Source: CAXBMB01 sp052078155
GTDB taxonomy: Bacteria > Pseudomonadota > Alphaproteobacteria > Kiloniellales > DSM-21159
DNA: 64,000 nucleotides
NCBI GenBank assembly: GCA_052078155.1
Contig: JBQJBP010000001.1
Span: forward strand, 806,001-870,000
Reading direction: 5' to 3'
A program made the translations under genes and the position numbers. This document shows, one piece after another, positions 24,703-33,263 of the stretch (position 1 is its first letter; every line of letters starts with the position of its first letter). A model generated the notes under the pieces. That model ran no database searches. It saw only the letters and a program-made list of their open reading frames with translations, and was not told the DNA's origin.

Positions 24703-26037
24703 ATGGCTGAAACGCCAGCAACCTTTGACAGCTTCTTTGGCGCCGCTGAAGCCATCAGTGCCTCCGGCGACGCTCCGTCCTGGCTGACTGACCTGCGCAA
24801 CCAGGCCAGCACGCGCCTGACAGGCCTGGAGCTGCCCAATCCCCGCCAGGAAGCCTGGAAATACAGCAATCTGCCCCGGGCGCTGCGCAAGCTGGCCAGC
24901 CTGCCGGTCCCGGCAAACGATCTGGAGCTGTCAGAAGACCTTCTGCCTCCGCGCTTTGCCAAAGAGTCTTTGCGACTGGTCTTCGTCAACGGCGCCTTTG
25001 ACGCAGGTCTCAGCGACCGCCCGGATCTGGAAGACGCCATTCATCTGGGGCCACTGTCAGAACTGCTGGAGGAGGATGACGATCTGGGCAGCCTGCTGGG
25101 ACAGGTTGCAAGGGCCGATGATCAGACCCTGACCGCCCTGAACGATCAGCGGTTTCAGGATGGCCTGCTGCTCCAGGTGGCAGCTGGCAAAGCCCTGACC
25201 CAACCCATCGAACTGCTGCACCTCACCGGCTGTACCGCCAACCGCAGCAAAGACCAGCACCCTCGCCTGCTGATTCTGCTGAATGCACAGGCCGAAGCGC
25301 AGGTGATAGAGCGGCACTGGGGACTGGATAACAGCCCGCAGTTCGTCAATCAGGTGAGTGAAATCAAGTTGGCTCAGGGCGCGCAGCTGACCCACCTGCG
25401 TTTGCAGCAGGAGGGCCTGTCCACCCTGCATCTGGCCAGCCAGCACATTCAGGTGGCCCGAGACGCCCGCTACAGAAGTTTCAGCCTGGTCAGTGGCGGC
25501 GCTTTTTCCCGCCAGGAAGTCCGTGTGAACCTGGAAGGCCAGGGCGCTGAAGTTGATCTGGACGGCGTTTACATGCTGCGCGGTGACCAGCACGGCGACA
25601 TTCACACCACCATTGAACACCAGGTGCCCCACACGGCCGCCCGTGAAGTTTTCCGGGGGGTTCTGGACGGTGACTCACAGGCCGCCTTCCAGGGCAAGCT
25701 GGTGGTGCATCCTGATGCCCAGAAAACCGATGGCCGCATGTTGAACAAGACACTGCTGCTGTCCGATCGGGCGCAGATCAAAACCAAACCGGAGCTGGAG
25801 ATCTTTGCCGATGATGTGCAGTGCGCCCACGGGGCGACCACTGGCGAGATCGATGAAGACGCCCTGTTTTATCTGCGCTCGCGCGGCATCGGCGATGAGA
25901 AGGCCCGGGCGCTTCTGGTTCAGGCTTTTCTGGCGGAAACCATCGAAGCCAGCCTGACAGAGGGCTGGGCAGACAAGGTGAAGCAGGTTCTCGACCATTG
26001 GATGGAGGTGCAGGATGCCCCTCTGGCGGCTGAGTGA
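24703..26037 (+). CDS. sufD: Fe-S cluster assembly protein SufD
   Basis: The 444-residue protein is homologous to SufB in its C-terminal beta-helix domain. The N-terminal helical part contains NPRQEAWKYSNL, typical of SufD. The C-terminal half has VDLDGVYMLRGDQHGDIHTT, then AREVFRGVLDGDSQAAFQGK and DAQKTDGRMLNKTLLLSD. The closing block is CAHGATTGEIDEDALFYL RSRGIG, shown here with a break, in which the histidine of CAHGAT is used for iron handling. Its stop overlaps the first possible start of sufS by 4 bp. Confidence 0.96.
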   Translation: MAETPATFDSFFGAAEAISASGDAPSWLTDLRNQASTRLTGLELPNPRQEAWKYSNLPRALRKLASLPVPANDLELSEDLLPPRFAKESLRLVFVNGAFDAGLSDRPDLEDAIHLGPLSELLEEDDDLGSLLGQVARADDQTLTALNDQRFQDGLLLQVAAGKALTQPIELLHLTGCTANRSKDQHPRLLILLNAQAEAQVIERHWGLDNSPQFVNQVSEIKLAQGAQLTHLRLQQEGLSTLHLASQHIQVARDARYRSFSLVSGGAFSRQEVRVNLEGQGAEVDLDGVYMLRGDQHGDIHTTIEHQVPHTAAREVFRGVLDGDSQAAFQGKLVVHPDAQKTDGRMLNKTLLLSDRAQIKTKPELEIFADDVQCAHGATTGEIDEDALFYLRSRGIGDEKARALLVQAFLAETIEASLTEGWADKVKQVLDHWMEVQDAPLAAE

Positions 26038-27350
26038 AAGGAAAATTGACTGTGTCTGAAACACTCTCCCCTCCCCATTCAATGACCACAGCGGGTCAGA
26101 CCCCGGCCTCAGCCGGAGACAACTCCACCCTGGCCTTTGATGTGGAACGGGTCCGTGAGGACTTTCCGATCCTGAAACGGGAAGTCTATGGCAAACCGCT
26201 GGTCTATCTGGACAGCGCCGCATCCGCCCAGAAGCCCCGTCAGGTCATTCAGGCCATGACCGACATCATGGAGACCAGTTTCTCCAACGTGCACCGGGGC
26301 GTCCACAAACTCAGCCAGGAATCCACCGATCTCTTTGAGCGCAGCCGCGATACCATTGCCCGCTTCCTCAACGCATCAAAAAGTGACGAGATCGTCTTCA
26401 CCCGCGGAGCCACAGAAGCCATCAATCTGGTGGCGGCAACCTATGGCCCGGCCTTTATGCAGGCAGGTGACGAAATCATCGTCTCCCAGCTTGAGCATCA
26501 CTCCAACATCGTGCCCTGGCAGATTCTGCGGGATAAACTGGGGCTGGTGCTGAAAGTCATCCCGGCCCTCGACGATGGCTCTCTGGACCTGACTGCGTTT
26601 GAAGAGTTGCTGAGCGACCGCACCAAACTGGTGGCCGTTACCCACGTGTCCAATTCCCTGGGCACGATCACCCCGCTCAAACAGCTGATCGCTCTGGCCC
26701 ACGCCCGCGGCGTTCCGGTGATGGTGGATGGCTGTCAGGCGGCCCCGCACATGAAAATTGATGTGCAGGATCTGGATGCGGATTTCTACACCTTCAGCGG
26801 CCATAAAGCTTACGGCCCCACCGGCATCGGTGCGCTCTATGCCAAGTGGGACTGGCTGACCAAACTGCCGCCATACCATGGCGGGGGGGAGATGATCTCC
26901 TCGGTCACCTTTGAGAAGTCCACCTACAAGTCCCCTCCCCATCTCTTTGAAGCCGGCACACCGGCAATCATCGAGGCTGTGGGTCTGGGCGCGGCTCTGG
27001 AGTACCTGGAAGGTTTTGATTTCTCAGCGGTACATGCCCATGAAGACGGCTTGCTGGCCTATGCCACCGAACGCCTGTCGCGCATAGACGGCCTGACCAT
27101 TCACGGCACCAACCGGGACAAGGCCTCCATCGTGTCCTTTACGCTGGACGGCGCTCATGCCCACGACATCGGGACAATTCTGGACCGCACTGGTGTCGCC
27201 GTGCGGGCCGGACACCATTGTGCCCAGCCAGTCATGGACCGTTTCGACGTGGCAGCCACCGCCCGCGCCTCCTTTGGCCTTTACAACACCAAAGCAGAGG
27301 TCGACGCCCTGGTTACCGGCGTCGAACAGGTCAAGGAGCTGTTTGGCTGA
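26034..27350 (+). CDS. sufS: Cysteine desulfurase SufS
   Basis: SufS takes sulfur from cysteine using PLP and hands it to SufU. The protein has up to 438 residues. GTG at 26034 overlaps the sufD stop, while GTG at 26052 has AAAGGA upstream and may be the true start. Landmarks are VYLDSAASAQKPRQVI, NVHRGVHKLSQES, the PLP lysine in FSGHKAYGPTGIGALY, and the catalytic cysteine in VRAGHHCAQPVMDRF. The short loop around that cysteine is the group II (SufS) type. The stop overlaps sufU (TGATG). Confidence 0.96.
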   Translation: MKGKLTVSETLSPPHSMTTAGQTPASAGDNSTLAFDVERVREDFPILKREVYGKPLVYLDSAASAQKPRQVIQAMTDIMETSFSNVHRGVHKLSQESTDLFERSRDTIARFLNASKSDEIVFTRGATEAINLVAATYGPAFMQAGDEIIVSQLEHHSNIVPWQILRDKLGLVLKVIPALDDGSLDLTAFEELLSDRTKLVAVTHVSNSLGTITPLKQLIALAHARGVPVMVDGCQAAPHMKIDVQDLDADFYTFSGHKAYGPTGIGALYAKWDWLTKLPPYHGGGEMISSVTFEKSTYKSPPHLFEAGTPAIIEAVGLGAALEYLEGFDFSAVHAHEDGLLAYATERLSRIDGLTIHGTNRDKASIVSFTLDGAHAHDIGTILDRTGVAVRAGHHCAQPVMDRFDVAATARASFGLYNTKAEVDALVTGVEQVKELFG

Positions 27351-27820
27351 TGCTGGATGAGCTGAGAGACCTTTATCAGGAAGTCATTCTGGACCACGGG
27401 AAAAACCCGCGGAACCACCGGAAACCTGACACCAGCAGCCACAGCGCAGAGGGTTACAACCCCATGTGCGGCGACAAGGTCTCTGTTTATCTGACCATCG
27501 AAAACGACCGCTTGACCGATTGCGCCTTTAAGGCCCGTGGCTGCGCCATATCACTGGCCTCAGCGTCTTTGATGACAGAGGTCCTGAAAGGCAAAACCAC
27601 AGGCGAGGCCAAAGCGATTTTTGACAGGTTCCATCGCTTGCTGACCGACAATGCGGGCACAGAAGAAAGCCCTGCCTCAGGCAACACCGAAGACGATCTC
27701 GAGCGCCTGCAGGTTCTTTCCGGAGTCAGGGAGTTTCCGGTCCGCGTCAAGTGCGCCACCCTGCCCTGGCAAGCCCTGAGATCGGCGCTGGACAGCGGCG
27801 AGAAAGTGAGCACGGAATGA
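27350..27820 (+). CDS. sufU: SufU-type sulfur-transfer protein (IscU-like)
   Basis: The protein has 156 residues from the ATG in the TGATG overlap with sufS. The zinc/sulfur-handling ligands of SufU are present: C40 and D42 (NPMCGDKV), C65 (KARGCAISLAS) and C135 (VRVKCATLPW). The insertion between the last two cysteines (FHRLLTDN and surrounding residues) separates SufU from true IscU scaffolds. It probably accepts persulfide from SufS in place of SufE, as in Gram-positive bacteria. Overlap on both sides shows it is a fixed part of the operon. Confidence 0.92.
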   Translation: MLDELRDLYQEVILDHGKNPRNHRKPDTSSHSAEGYNPMCGDKVSVYLTIENDRLTDCAFKARGCAISLASASLMTEVLKGKTTGEAKAIFDRFHRLLTDNAGTEESPASGNTEDDLERLQVLSGVREFPVRVKCATLPWQALRSALDSGEKVSTE

Positions 27821-28314
27821 CTGAAGATCCCTTTGATCCCGCACAAGATTCACCTGCCCTCAACACGACAACGGCTGAGACCCACATGAGCGATTCACAA
27901 GATCATCCGGCCCCGCACTACAACCCCTACCTCTATCCCGGTGCCATGGCCCCTGCCGTGGAAGAGGGGTTTTCCGCACGGGCAGGCGAACCCAAGGATG
28001 AAACCATCCCGACCGCTGACGAGGCGTCAGTCGTGGCGGCTCTGCAGGAAGTCTATGACCCGGAAATTCCCGTCAACATCTACGATCTGGGCCTGATCTA
28101 TCAGATCAAGATCCATGACAACGGCAATGTGGACATCACCATGACCCTGACCGCACCGGCCTGTCCGGTGGCCGGAGAAATGCCTGGGGATGTATCCCGC
28201 AAGGTGGCCGGTGTCTTTGGTGTCGGGGAAGTGGAAACCACCCTGACCTGGGAGCCACCCTGGACCAAGGAAATGATGAGCGAAGACGCTCAGCTGGCCC
28301 TGGGGATCTTCTGA
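27817..28314 (+). CDS. sufT: SufT / MIP18-family (DUF59) Fe-S assembly protein
   Basis: The protein has 165 residues from ATG at 27817, which overlaps the sufU stop by 4 bp. The first 75 residues or so are low-complexity and acidic, with alternative internal starts. The DUF59 domain follows: VVAALQEVYDPEIPVNIYDL, GLIYQIKIHDNGNVDITMTL and TAPACPVAGEMPGDVSRKV. It has the conserved D-P-E-I-P-V-N-I-Y-D-L-G-L-I-Y core and the T-A-P-A-C-P motif with one cysteine. SufT is an auxiliary Fe-S maturation factor, important under iron limitation or oxidative stress in other bacteria. Confidence 0.94.
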   Translation: MTEDPFDPAQDSPALNTTTAETHMSDSQDHPAPHYNPYLYPGAMAPAVEEGFSARAGEPKDETIPTADEASVVAALQEVYDPEIPVNIYDLGLIYQIKIHDNGNVDITMTLTAPACPVAGEMPGDVSRKVAGVFGVGEVETTLTWEPPWTKEMMSEDAQLALGIF

Positions 28315-28423
28315 TCGACAGTCTCTGTCAGGAGACGGCAGGCATGCGCAAAGGAGATCTTTTGTTCGCCCGTCCGTTTCCTACATTGTATAATGCTTCT
28401 AATTCTTGAACGAGAAGAGAGTT

Positions 28424-28759
28424 ATGGGACCGATTCTTTCACTTACTGACGCCGCCGCTGACCGGGTCAAAATGCTGATGGAAAACAGCCCTGAAGAGGG
28501 TGTGTTGGGCCTGCGCGTGGGCGTTAAGTCCACCGGCTGCTCCGGCCTCAGCTATTTTGTTGAATACGCCAAAGAGCAGAAGCGCTTTGAGGACAAGATC
28601 GAAGACAAAGGGGTGACGGTCTTTGTCGACCCGACAGCCGTGATGTTCATCCTCGGCTCGGAAATGGATTACCAGGAAGACAAACTGCAGTCGGGTTTTG
28701 TCTTCAACAATCCCAACGCCAAGTCCTTCTGCGGCTGCGGCGAGAGCTTTACGGTGTAA
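28424..28759 (+). CDS. sufA: A-type Fe-S carrier SufA/IscA (HesB family)
   Basis: The 111-residue cytoplasmic carrier delivers Fe-S clusters to target proteins. ATG at 28424 has GAGAAGAGAG upstream; a TTG at 28406 is not needed. The three conserved cysteines are C39 (KSTGCSGLSYFVEY), C103 and C105 (SFCGCGESFTV). It is separated from sufT by 109 bp. Since a terminator follows, it is the last gene of the suf run, but it may also have its own promoter in that gap. Confidence 0.95.
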   Translation: MGPILSLTDAAADRVKMLMENSPEEGVLGLRVGVKSTGCSGLSYFVEYAKEQKRFEDKIEDKGVTVFVDPTAVMFILGSEMDYQEDKLQSGFVFNNPNAKSFCGCGESFTV

Positions 28760-28819
28760 TCCACTGACCTAAACAAATGGAAAACCCAACTAGGGCAACC
28801 TCCGTTTCTGACCAACGCC

Positions 28820-28853
28820 AAAAGCGCAACCTGAAAAGGCTGCGCTTTTCTTT
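28820..28853 (+). terminator. Terminator of the suf operon
   Basis: AAAAGCGCA and TGCGCTTTT form a 9-bp stem with an inner CC/GG pair. The stem-end T-run is followed by CTTTGG. Confidence 0.85.
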
Positions 28854-29382
28854 GGAATAATACAAACATACTTTCTGATTACCAGTAACTAAACTGGGAA
28901 ACCTCCCCCACTCAATCCGACCATACTGGCATGCCAGTTGATTCATTATTTGCTTCAATGCCAGTGGAATTTGGAAACAATCTGTACAAATCCAGTGCCA
29001 AAGAATGGCAGCAGGTATCGTCCTGAACACAGATAAGTCTGCCAATCACAACCATTGTAGCAGGGTGCAAAGGCAAGAACTGCAGACTCCAGAGTTTAGA
29101 TCAAAATCAAGGTAAGCAGCGAAACATAGTAGCCAAAAATCAATTGGTTTGGTTTCCAAAACGGTCTTGAATCTAGACGGCTTTGGTTTCGTCATTCACA
29201 ACCAATAATGTAAAACTGTCCATTTACAGCTACACAAAGAGTATAACGATCAATGGGGAATGAAACGCGATGTTTCACCCCTTTTGCAATTGAGCACGAC
29301 TTTCTAAATGGCATAGTTACTGGTTATCTGCAGTCTAAGAATTCATCTTAGTCGACTAGACAACAAAAGTTTGAAGGTGACC
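28854..29382. other. AT-rich intergenic stretch with clustered CCAGT/ACTGG motifs
   Basis: The stretch between suf and the patatin-like gene has a lower GC content than its neighbours and contains no gene I can support. It holds the palindrome ACTGGCATGCCAGT (28925-28938) and an inverted pair CCAGT...ACTGG (28882-28897). Two more CCAGT copies lie before 29000. The function is unknown; the last 100 bp should contain the patatin promoter. Confidence 0.5.
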
Positions 29383-30279
29383 ATGCACAAAGACAAGAAG
29401 CTAACGGCCTCTTTGGTGCTCGGGTCCGGTGGTGCCAGAGGCATGGCACACATCGGAGTCATCCACTGGCTGGAAGAAAATGGCTATGAAATCAAGGCCG
29501 TTGCCGGCACCTCCATTGGTTCCCTTGTGGGAGGAATCTATGCACTCGGCCACCTGAACGACTTCACCAAATGGGTCTCAGCTCTAACAAAATCCGACAT
29601 TGTCCGCCTTTTGGATTTCTCTGTTGGCAGCTCAGGTCTGGTCAAGGGCGACCGCATCATCAACACCCTTAAGACACTAGTGGGCGAAAGTCGAATTGAA
29701 GACCTGCGCATCACCTACACCGCCGTTGCTGCTGATGTGCTGAACGAAAAAGAAGTTTGGTTTAGTGAAGGCAGCCTGTTTGATGCCATCAGGGCTTCCA
29801 TTTCTTTGCCTGCCTTTTTTACCCCTGCCCTTCATGATGGTGTAGAGCTTCTGGATGGGGGCATGCTCAATCCTGTGCCGGTGGCTCCTACCTTTCGAGA
29901 TAAGACGGACATCACCATAGCAGTCAATCTGGCGGGCCCCCCTGTACAGGTGGCACCAAAACAAACTCTCATCCCCACCTTCGCAGGTGCAGATGACCTT
30001 ACCTTGAAAATTGGCCAGTACCTGGACGACCTCGGTGCGAAGCTGTCGGTTGAAGCAGAAAGCAGAATGAGCCTCTATAAAGTACTGGATCAGTCCTTTG
30101 ACGCCATGCAGGGCGTTATCGCCCGTCAAAAGTTGGCGGCCTACCCACCCGATGTAACCATCGACATTCCCAGGAACTGCTGCGGAACCTTGGAGTTTGA
30201 GGTTGCGCCACAGATTATCCAACTAGGTTACAATGCAGCCGCAAGCGCCATGGGAACTCTGTCCAAGCAAGAAAGATAG
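29383..30279 (+). CDS. Patatin-like phospholipase (RssA type)
   Basis: The protein has 298 residues from ATG at 29383, preceded by GAAGGTGACC; a TTG four codons earlier is unnecessary. The oxyanion loop GSGGARGMAHIGV (14-26), the nucleophile elbow AGTSIGS with S44, and the catalytic aspartate D158 in ELLDGGMLNPVP make up the Ser-Asp dyad of bacterial patatins. There is no signal peptide or membrane segment, so it is a cytoplasmic or membrane-associated acyl hydrolase acting on lipids. Codon use is more AT-rich than that of the suf genes. No operon partner is present. Confidence 0.9.
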   Translation: MHKDKKLTASLVLGSGGARGMAHIGVIHWLEENGYEIKAVAGTSIGSLVGGIYALGHLNDFTKWVSALTKSDIVRLLDFSVGSSGLVKGDRIINTLKTLVGESRIEDLRITYTAVAADVLNEKEVWFSEGSLFDAIRASISLPAFFTPALHDGVELLDGGMLNPVPVAPTFRDKTDITIAVNLAGPPVQVAPKQTLIPTFAGADDLTLKIGQYLDDLGAKLSVEAESRMSLYKVLDQSFDAMQGVIARQKLAAYPPDVTIDIPRNCCGTLEFEVAPQIIQLGYNAAASAMGTLSKQER

Positions 30280-30322
30280 AGTCACAACACTCAACTATCG
30301 ACCTGAATTCAGTAAAGACACT

Positions 30323-31273
30323 CTATTCTAAGAAATTCCTGGCCGCTTCAACTGCCGACTCAAAGGCTTTTCCGGCCATGGGCACGCTGCGGCGGGCCCG
30401 CAGATGTCCGTGGATCAGGCCTGGAAAGACAAGGTAATCGCAGTGACCTCCAGCAGCCCGAATGCGGGCGGCCATGACTTCCCCATCCCGTGACACCGGA
30501 TCCTGTTCCGCCGCCTGGATGTAGACTGACGGCAAACCAGAATAATCCGTTTCCAGAAGTGGACTGGCTCGGGCATCCGGTGCAACGCCCGGGCCCAGGT
30601 AAAGCTCTTTGTAATAGGCCATTTCATCCTTTGTCAGGCCCGGCGCATCCGGGCCGGTGGGGTGATCCGGCACCGCATAGGCCAGACCGAAGCCGGGATA
30701 GATCAACACCGCGCCGACCACCCGGGCGGCCTTTTCCTTGCGCGCTCTGAAGAGCTGCCCCATGGCCAGGTTCCCCCCGGCGGAATCGCCAGCCAGGATG
30801 ATCCGCGCCGGGTCAAGGCCAAGTGTTTCTGCCTTTTCGAAAAGCCATTGATAAGCCGCCCAGCAGTCGTCACTGGCAGCCGGGTGGCAGTTTTCCGGTG
30901 CGAGGCGATAGTTTACGGCGACCAGGACCGCCCCGGTCTTCTGGGCCAGTTCCGCAGTAATGCCGTCATGACTGTCCAGGTCGCCAAAGACATTGCCGCC
31001 GCCGTGGAAATAGAGGATGCCGGGAGCAGCGTGATCGCTTACGCCTTCCGGACGGTAGATCCTGATGGGAATAGACCGATCCTCCAGCACAATGGCCTGA
31101 TCTGTAACGGCCATCCCGTCGGGACGACCTGTTTCAAAGGTTTGGCAAAGCTTGGCGTAAAGTGCCCGCTGCTGGTCCAGGCTTTGCTCCGCAAAGTCAG
31201 GTGGAAAAGCCGCTTCTGACTGGCGGATGTACTCTTCAATACCCTCTGCAAAAACCATATCTGCGAAGCTCAT
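30323..31273 (-). CDS. Alpha/beta hydrolase, hormone-sensitive-lipase family esterase
   Basis: The protein has about 316 residues from ATG at 31273; GTG at 31279 is an alternative. The HSL family oxyanion motif HGGG (90-93, in LYFHGGGNVFGD) and the nucleophile elbow GDSAGGN (S164) are present. The acid is probably in QDPVSRDGEVMA and the histidine in PGLIHGHLRA. NYRLAPENCHPAASDD is a further HSL signature. The substrate is probably a short-chain ester or amide. It is convergent with the patatin gene (43 bp) and precedes bioY on the same strand, with a terminator after bioY's direction of reading. Confidence 0.9.
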   Translation of the reverse strand: MSFADMVFAEGIEEYIRQSEAAFPPDFAEQSLDQQRALYAKLCQTFETGRPDGMAVTDQAIVLEDRSIPIRIYRPEGVSDHAAPGILYFHGGGNVFGDLDSHDGITAELAQKTGAVLVAVNYRLAPENCHPAASDDCWAAYQWLFEKAETLGLDPARIILAGDSAGGNLAMGQLFRARKEKAARVVGAVLIYPGFGLAYAVPDHPTGPDAPGLTKDEMAYYKELYLGPGVAPDARASPLLETDYSGLPSVYIQAAEQDPVSRDGEVMAARIRAAGGHCDYLVFPGLIHGHLRARRSVPMAGKAFESAVEAARNFLE

Positions 31274-31363
31274 ACCCACTGTCCCACTGATCAGTTATGC
31301 CAGGGCGCCTGACAGAGCTGCCCCTTCCCTCGCTGCATTAACAGCCACCTTGGCGATAGTGCA

Positions 31364-31397
31364 AAAGAAAAAGGCTCGGAGGATACCCCGAGCCTTC
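31364..31397 (-). terminator. Terminator downstream of bioY
   Basis: AAGGCTCGG (31371-31379) pairs with CCGAGCCTT (31388-31396). The plus-strand AAAAGAAAAA to the left is the U-tract for the minus strand. Confidence 0.85.
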
Positions 31398-31429
31398 ATC
31401 ACTTCTGTGCTGGCGGGTCAGAAGACCAG

Positions 31430-32026
31430 TCAGCTCTTGGCCTGCAGTTTCTTCATCACCTGCCAAACCAGTGGGAAAATGGCAGCCGCCAGGGCCAGTT
31501 TGACCAGATCACCGATGATGAAAGGCGTCAGGCCCCATTCCAGCACCGGCTTGTCCCAGCCGACCACGCTGCCCAACCACAAAATGCCAGGGACATAGAG
31601 CACAATGTTGCCCAGCAGAAGCGCAAATGCAGTGGTCAGGACAGACCGGTCCCAACCTTTTTCTGCCAGCCAGCCGACCAGACCAGCCGCGAAGACGAAG
31701 CCAATCAGGTAACCACCCGTGGTCCCGGTCAGGGCCACCAGGCCGAACTTCCCACCGGCAAAGACCGGCAAGCCCATTGCGCCTTCCATCAGGTAGAGCG
31801 CCACGGTGGCCGCGGCCAGTCGAGACCCGAAGGCCAGTCCGATGGTCAGCACCGCAAAGGTCTGCAGGGTCATGGGAACCGGGAACATGGGAACGGAAAT
31901 CTGAGATGCCAGTGCCAGAAAGGCGGAACCGACCACCATCAGCAACAGATTGCGGGCCAGGCTGCTGTTTGCCTGGGCTGGCCAGAGGGAGGCAGCCAGA
32001 GTTGGGTAGGAGCCACTTACGTGCAT
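31430..32026 (-). CDS. bioY: Biotin transporter S component BioY
   Basis: The 198-residue inner-membrane protein has six hydrophobic helices and takes up biotin. The family signature ISVPMFPVPMTLQTFAVL near residues 44-61 is complete. FAGGKFGLVALTGTTGGYLI and the C-terminal FIIGDLVKLALAA with its conserved lysine are also BioY features. No bioM or bioN is adjacent, so it works alone or with shared ECF modules. AGGATTG lies about 10 bp before the ATG. I looked for a BioR-type box (TTATMKATAA) upstream and did not find one. Confidence 0.95.
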   Translation of the reverse strand: MHVSGSYPTLAASLWPAQANSSLARNLLLMVVGSAFLALASQISVPMFPVPMTLQTFAVLTIGLAFGSRLAAATVALYLMEGAMGLPVFAGGKFGLVALTGTTGGYLIGFVFAAGLVGWLAEKGWDRSVLTTAFALLLGNIVLYVPGILWLGSVVGWDKPVLEWGLTPFIIGDLVKLALAAAIFPLVWQVMKKLQAKS

Positions 32027-32284
32027 GGAAAAACAATCCTTAACCGTACTACTGAACAGCTACGACCCGGACCCGGAGCTTGATCTCTTTTGGCTCGGAG
32101 AAACTGGGGCGCAGTCATGAGATGAGGTCTCTTCCTACGCAACTCCTACCCCCGATGAAAGGGATAAATTGCCCCCTTTGGTAAAAAACAAGTTCTACCA
32201 AATATCTGTTTTATAAAGTTTTTACAGAAAACAATGTGAGAATTAGCGATTACAGAGTCCGGTTTTGTGACCTTGGTGTCTGGT

Positions 32285-33220
32285 TTACTTCCGGCCCCTG
32301 GCAGAGGCCAGCAACAAGCCCCCAAGAACCAGAATGGCACCGATCAGGTGATAGCGATAAAAGCTCTCGCCCAATATCAGCCAGGCTAAAACCGAGTTGT
32401 AGACCGGAGCCAGGTACAGCAGCAGTCCGGTGCGCCCTGCCCCCAGTACCCGCTGGATCATGCCGTAGACCTGATAAGCCCCGAAACTGGCCACTATGGA
32501 CAACAGCAAAATGGCCAGCAGAGTCCGCTGATCCAAGGCCGGCAAATCCCCGGACAGACCCTCAAGGACAGTGAAAGGCAGCAAGGTGACCAGACCGCCC
32601 AGACAAATCGCGGCAAAGCGGGTCATGGGATCTAGGGCTGTCGGGCGATAGCGCAGCAAAATGGAATAGATGGCCCAGCTCAGCGTCGCCACCACGATCC
32701 AGATGTCCCCTTCTGTCAGGGAGAGGGACAGGAGAACATCCAGGTCCCCCTTCACCACCAGGGCCACCACCCCGATCAGGGACACAATAACCCCTAAGAA
32801 CTGGCGCAGGCTAAGGGCTTCGCCGTAGAACTGGCTGGAAATCAGCAGGATCAGAACAGGCGCGGCCGCATAAATCAGTCCGATGTTGGTGGCTGAGGTG
32901 CTGTCGGCCCCGATGTAAACAAAGGCGCCACAGACCCCCATGCCAAGGCCGCCCAGAACCAGAAGATCCAGTGCTTCAGCCCAGACCTGCCGACGCTGAC
33001 GCCACAGGGAGCCCCCCACCAAAGGCAACAAAAGACAGAAGGTCGCAAACCACCGCCAGAAAGCCAGTGCCACCGGTGGGATGAAATCCGCCGTGGCCTT
33101 GGCGGTCAGCATGTTGGTGGCAAACATGGCAGGGGCAATCAACAGCAGCACGGTGGCAATGCGTTCGGCCTGCGGCCCCTGCAGCCGGCTGCCATCAAAG
33201 TAGCTTTTCAGATTGGTCAT
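32285..33220 (-). CDS. EamA-family (DMT) transporter
   Basis: The 311-residue inner-membrane protein has ten hydrophobic segments in two EamA repeats. The first repeat begins IATVLLLIAPAMFATNMLTA and contains PPVALAFWRWFATFCLLLP. The second begins with GDIWIVVATLSWAIYSILLR. These are drug/metabolite-superfamily exporters, and the substrate is unknown. The 258-bp gap towards bioY (32027-32284) has no gene. It starts 43 bp after the MFS gene's stop on the same strand, so the two may be co-transcribed. Confidence 0.9.
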   Translation of the reverse strand: MTNLKSYFDGSRLQGPQAERIATVLLLIAPAMFATNMLTAKATADFIPPVALAFWRWFATFCLLLPLVGGSLWRQRRQVWAEALDLLVLGGLGMGVCGAFVYIGADSTSATNIGLIYAAAPVLILLISSQFYGEALSLRQFLGVIVSLIGVVALVVKGDLDVLLSLSLTEGDIWIVVATLSWAIYSILLRYRPTALDPMTRFAAICLGGLVTLLPFTVLEGLSGDLPALDQRTLLAILLLSIVASFGAYQVYGMIQRVLGAGRTGLLLYLAPVYNSVLAWLILGESFYRYHLIGAILVLGGLLLASARGRK

Positions 33221-33263
33221 TCCTGGCCCCGCCCGGATGGCTGCGATCTATGGATAAAAACAG

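Noticed and set aside
28749..29045. 98-codon minus-strand frame after sufA
   Set aside because: It passes through the suf terminator, has no ribosome site and shows no family features.
32027..32284. BioR-type operator upstream of bioY
   Set aside because: No TTATMKATAA-like palindrome was found in the gap.
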